A DNA stretch of 64,000 nt from Thermoplasmata archaeon (GTDB taxonomy: Archaea; Thermoplasmatota; Thermoplasmata; Lutacidiplasmatales; UBA184), in NCBI GenBank assembly GCA_021796385.1, contig JAJYXQ010000043.1, positions 66,202 through 130,201 of the forward strand, in the 5' to 3' direction. The notes beneath the pieces are model-generated. The model was not told the DNA's origin. It did no database searches and saw nothing but the letters and a program-made list of their open reading frames with translations. Shown piece after piece: positions 60,801 through 64,000 of the stretch; position 1 is the stretch's first letter, and every line of letters starts with the position of its first letter. A program made the position numbers and the translations under genes.

Positions 60801-60955
60801 GTGGACCTATGCTCAAAGTCCGCCCGCAGCTCGTCGATCGAGGTCCGATGCCGGTGTTCAAGCTCCTTTTGCAGTTTCGCCAGATCGCCCGAGAGCTCCT
60901 TCTTCACGTAGGCGAGTTCGAGGTCCAGGTCCCGCTCGTGTATTTCATCGCCCAT
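57851..60955 (-). CDS. Giant coiled-coil protein with C-terminal Mg-chelatase/BchI-like AAA+ domain
   Basis: ~750-aa charged coiled coil followed by PFLAFVGMEKSKRALVLNAVNPAIGGVLLWGREGSGKSSMLLSLAELI...LHVEVIPPNSAETRMEILNRN...EISRANCAFEGRNEVEANDVMEAAEYVMMHRL. Confidence 0.85.
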   Translation of the reverse strand: MGDEIHERDLDLELAYVKKELSGDLAKLQKELEHRHRTSIDELRADFEHRSTEQKQAYQEELAQLEQTLRARSDSERKELATRLTTDFTRNISRIEQELAARYAEQRNTLEVELQRKFDADLKRERATLEAAFSNRSRTYEEELRSRLEQEYKVRESDFRRTLENEYGQRLAQAQSKLEESFRSREKELAAAMEKASSQALEDMKTRFAIELGQKSAEAETRLAQEFERRRSEVQTKAEEDIAKRRSELAAEADKAFQIRIEQETQRLVSEYNQKLAADENRLTEENLKRQMAALAEIEEKLRSRTHELEESFAKQSAEALATERGRLENEFSEKLRKEESRLKEESTQREAEARAKFESELTDRFKALQAAAEKDLATRLEQEQKKLDETAAQKLAAEMTRLTEENLQKQIELQGANEEKLRARVKEIEELSAKENAAFQAAERTRLEAEFGEKVRLEQGRLASELAAREKELESRNESTLSQLKAALVSENVDELARQLESEKAQLQKQSEERVRTEVKELSDEIQAKRQNAEKKLKESFAQRLERLEENLQKELADKIAIERTRIEAESAAKLQAEEQRLTAELERRLAEAAAKSEAEFDNRIDEIEMLSAKETSDRITAEKQRLDIEFNQRLAGERARLAEAQLKEQSEARAHLEEELRNRWKDAEIELQRRATQQLETEKARLKSEMEFRVHAEESRLALANNQLLEKARESMEQRIRAQQEVSNRALEERLKRELLNRGAYSGLSQKLKRLPYPFLAFVGMEKSKRALVLNAVNPAIGGVLLWGREGSGKSSMLLSLAELISPIDAQLGRGTTLHFDWNDPERYLTGRIHYGKERARYLSDRFYECSVLSIPAPQKHSEGRALGLPQLQFSQLRDQDEEAYHLLSGSMLHVEVIPPNSAETRMEILNRNAQFRSNPTSFREGYQTAAEKYVEQIRAARERLPSITVSPKMLSLITNLTILDNQSTRFDLQIEEISRANCAFEGRNEVEANDVMEAAEYVMMHRLTPREMTELERSGGGGHERPPQGTR

Positions 60956-61158
60956 GGGTCCAACCCTCCGCTGCGCTACGAGTCATGGCAACGATGGAAT
61001 ATGGACAGGGAAGGTCAAAAACGTTTGGATGTCATCCCGACTCTGGCTGGACAGGCACCCATGGAGGCATTCCTTCGGTTCCACTACTCCCCCTGAGGGT
61101 GAGACCACGAGGTTAAGTCGACGCTAGGCGGGTACCCCCAGCGGGGGAGCGGCTCCCC

Positions 61159-63045
61159 CTACTTGTCGTTAACGACCTTGAAATCCGCATCCATCGGACC
61201 CTTGTCCGATGAGGACGTCTCGTCGGGTTTCTCTTCCTCGGGAGGAGAGGTCGGTTCGGCGGACCCCGCGTTCGTAGTGGTTCCCGCATCAGCCCCTCCC
61301 GCCTGATAAAGGCGCGCGGAGAGCTTGTGCATGGCGGCCAGAAGCTCCTCGACCTTGGGTTTGAGCGAGGGTTCCTTTGCGGAGAGTTCCTTGCGCAGGG
61401 CTTCCACTTTCTGTGTGATTTCCGTGCGCTCTTCTGACGTGACCTTGTCGCCCAGTTCCTTGAGGAGGTGTTCGGCCTCATAGGTGAGGCTCTCCGCTTG
61501 GTTGCGCTCCTGCACCATCGTCTGCTTGGCCTTGTCCTGGTCCGCAAACTCCTCGGCTTGCTTGACCATCTTCTCGACCTCAGACTTTGAGAGTTTGTTC
61601 GAGGCCGTGATTGTGATGCTCTGCTTCTTTCCGGTCGCCTTGTCTTGCGCCGAGACGCTCAGGATGCCGTTCGCATCGATGTCGAAAGTAACCTCGATCT
61701 GGGGCATGCCGCGGGGGGCGGGTGGAATCCCGGTCAGCATGAAAGTGCCGAGCGAAATGTTGTCCGCCGCCATCGGGCGCTCTCCTTGGATCACATGGAT
61801 CTCGACCGAAGTCTGGTTTTCCGCCGCCGTCGTGAAGATCTGGCTCTTACGGCTGGGGATCGTGGTGTTCCGCTCGATGAGATGGGTGGCGACACCGCCC
61901 TGGGTCTCGACACCCAGCGAAAGCGGTGTCACATCGAGGAGCAGGATATCCTTGACCTCACCCGCCAGAACGCCCCCTTGGATCGCGGCTCCCATCGCAA
62001 CGCATTCCATGGGATCGACTCCACGCTCGATAGGGCGGCCCACTTCGGTCTCCAAGAACTTCTGAACGATGGGCATCCGCGTCGGACCACCCACCGTAAT
62101 GATCTTGTCGATATCCGTGAGCTTCAGTTTGGCATCCGAGAGCGCCCGCTCGACCGGTGCCTTGCAACGCTCGATGATAGGACGAACCAGCTCTTCGAGC
62201 TTCGCCCGGGAGAGGTTCAGTGTGAGGTGTTTCGGGCCCTCGCTCGTCGCGGTGAGGAACGGCAGGTTGATGGTGGTCTCCATCACACCGGAAAGCTCGA
62301 TCTTGGCCTTCTCGGCGGCATCCCGGACCCTCTGCATGGCCATCTTGTCCTTGCGAATGTCGATGCCCGACTCCTTCTGGAACTCCTTGGCCACGTACTC
62401 CGTAAGGACATTGTCCATGTCGGTCCCACCCAACTGAGTATCACCGCTCGTGGAATCCACTTCGAAGACACCCTCAGAGAACTCTAGGATCGTGACATCG
62501 AGCGTTCCCCCTCCCAAGTCGAAGACGAGGATGCGCTGGCTCTTTTGGGAGGTCTTGTCCAATCCATAAGCGAGAGATGCGGCGGTGGGCTCATTGATGA
62601 TCCGGACGACCTCAAGCCCGGCGATCGCTCCGGCATCCTTGGTCGCCTGCCGTTGATTGTCGTTGAAATAGGCGGGGACAGTGATCACGGCCTTCTCGAT
62701 CTTCTCGCCGAGGTAGGCCTCCGCATCCCGCTTGATCTTCTGGAGAAGAAAGCCTGAAAGCTGCTGCGGGGTGAATTCCTTACCGGCGACACGGTATTTG
62801 AAGTCCGACCCCATCTTGCGCTTGAAGGCATAGACCGTCCCCTCGGGGTTGGTCACTGCCTGACGGCGAGCCGGTTCGCCTACGAGGAGCTGGCCATCCT
62901 TGGCAAACGCGACGTACGACGGAAACGCCTTGCCTCCACCGACAGTAGTCCCTTCCGCACTGGGAACGATGACGGGCCGGCCGCCCTCGAGCAGGGCGGC
63001 GGCGGAATTGCTTGTACCTAGGTCGATCCCCAAGATCTTCGACAT
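61159..63045 (-). CDS. dnaK: Molecular chaperone DnaK (Hsp70)
   Basis: [78 protein letters not shown]. Confidence 0.98.
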   Translation of the reverse strand: MSKILGIDLGTSNSAAALLEGGRPVIVPSAEGTTVGGGKAFPSYVAFAKDGQLLVGEPARRQAVTNPEGTVYAFKRKMGSDFKYRVAGKEFTPQQLSGFLLQKIKRDAEAYLGEKIEKAVITVPAYFNDNQRQATKDAGAIAGLEVVRIINEPTAASLAYGLDKTSQKSQRILVFDLGGGTLDVTILEFSEGVFEVDSTSGDTQLGGTDMDNVLTEYVAKEFQKESGIDIRKDKMAMQRVRDAAEKAKIELSGVMETTINLPFLTATSEGPKHLTLNLSRAKLEELVRPIIERCKAPVERALSDAKLKLTDIDKIITVGGPTRMPIVQKFLETEVGRPIERGVDPMECVAMGAAIQGGVLAGEVKDILLLDVTPLSLGVETQGGVATHLIERNTTIPSRKSQIFTTAAENQTSVEIHVIQGERPMAADNISLGTFMLTGIPPAPRGMPQIEVTFDIDANGILSVSAQDKATGKKQSITITASNKLSKSEVEKMVKQAEEFADQDKAKQTMVQERNQAESLTYEAEHLLKELGDKVTSEERTEITQKVEALRKELSAKEPSLKPKVEELLAAMHKLSARLYQAGGADAGTTTNAGSAEPTSPPEEEKPDETSSSDKGPMDADFKVVNDK

Positions 63046-63347
63046 GTTCTTTCTCCTCCTCCCTTTCTGGAATGGTCCGCTGTTATGTAACTTTGCCTTG
63101 GGTCCTTCCCAGGCTACAAAACTATATTATCGCTACTATATAAGTCTTCGCATCACAACCTCGGCTGAGTGCATTGCGAGATTCCGAAGCCTCACTCGGG
63201 ACTAGAGGAATGCGAGATTCTACCTATGGTGACATACCGCTCTATCCGACGCTCCACTCGCCCCCCGAGGCCCCAAGTCTCTCGTCAACGGTAGCTTATG
63301 GACCGGTCCTCAGAGCGTGTCCGATCGGGGTGCTCGCGTCTCGTATG

Positions 63348-63950
63348 AGACGCCCGCAGGGACCTCAGGCGCACCCTGATCGAATGGTTCCTCATGCGGA
63401 ACCTTTTCGGCGCCAAAGGCCCGTTCCTTGAAGTAGGCTCTGGCCCGGGGGGGCTTCACACCGCTCATCGCCGCCACGGGTGAGCCGTTCGCACTCCTTG
63501 GCCTCTCCGGCCCCATACTTCGCTCGGCGCTCTCCACCATCGTCCATCGTCACCGTACACCAGGACCTTGGTGCTACTTCGAAACCCCGGCAGGAGGGGC
63601 TCCGCATGATCCGGGACGACACGTTAGGGGCCGTGGTCATCATCGGTCTTTTTGGAATGTTCAGCTATGAAGGCATCGATCTCTTACGGGATGCTCATCG
63701 AGCGCTTCGAGCACGAGCTCTACTTGTCATCGGGGCGCAAACGGCGAGCCACGCGATATTCACAGAGCTCTCACATCCCGGACCGGGGGCTCGTTAGTTC
63801 TTCCGAGACCCGGAACGGTACCATCTCCGTCGCTTCCTAGAGGAGGGCCCTCAACCGAAAGATCCCAAACACCTTGCGATTTTCAACTAGAGGTACAGGA
63901 GTCCAGACGAACTGTTGGAGGCGGCGCGTTGTTCTAATTTCTCCCCGGGA
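63348..63950 (+). pseudogene. Decayed SAM-dependent methyltransferase
   Basis: Consecutive frames: RRTLIEWFLMRNLFGAKGPFLEVGSGPG; shift to PLIAATGEPFALLGLSGPILRSALSTIVHRHR; shift to DTLGAVVIIGLFGMFSYEGIDLLRDAHRALRARALLVIG; then two in-frame stops around FFRDPERYHLRRFLEEG...KHLAIFN and RYRSPDELLEAAR. Confidence 0.65.
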
Positions 63951-64000
63951 GAGCGGATGTCGATAGCACCGACGTTCGGAACCCAAGACATCTCCCACCG

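Noticed and set aside
61645-62487. 280-aa plus-strand ORF opposite dnaK
   Set aside because: Antisense shadow of dnaK.
1-64000. CRISPR array, IS elements, prophage or defence island
   Set aside because: No regularly spaced direct repeats, transposases, integrases or phage structural genes were seen; the intein is the only mobile element I can support.

Overview
The window is a gene-dense, GC-rich archaeal chromosome segment. Gene content suggests Thermoplasmata or a relative: RFC large subunit, RadA, aRF1, V/A-ATPase K-E-C, Trm5, Cbf5, archaeal-type ApgM, class II HMG-CoA reductase, AbrB-PhoU regulator, DUF2079 proteins and geranylgeranyl reductase. Most of it is ordinary housekeeping, with one tRNA-Arg(CCT) and no CRISPR array, rRNA or IS element that I can support. 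Points worth attention: (i) a nickel superoxide dismutase locus (SodX-like protease, a His-rich unknown protein, SodN); (ii) a 1034-aa protein joining a very long coiled coil to a degenerate Mg-chelatase/BchI-like AAA+ domain, between dnaK and a partial V-ATPase cluster; (iii) a 452-aa intein in the RadA Walker A motif; (iv) a cysteine-poor A-type-carrier-like domain fused to DUF59/MIP18; (v) a CDIN1/C15orf41-like TPD nuclease convergently overlapping hisS; (vi) a decayed methyltransferase pseudogene at the right edge; (vii) a shared, near-symmetric TATA element and many promoters consistent with leaderless transcription. All family calls come from reading translated motifs; no searches were run.
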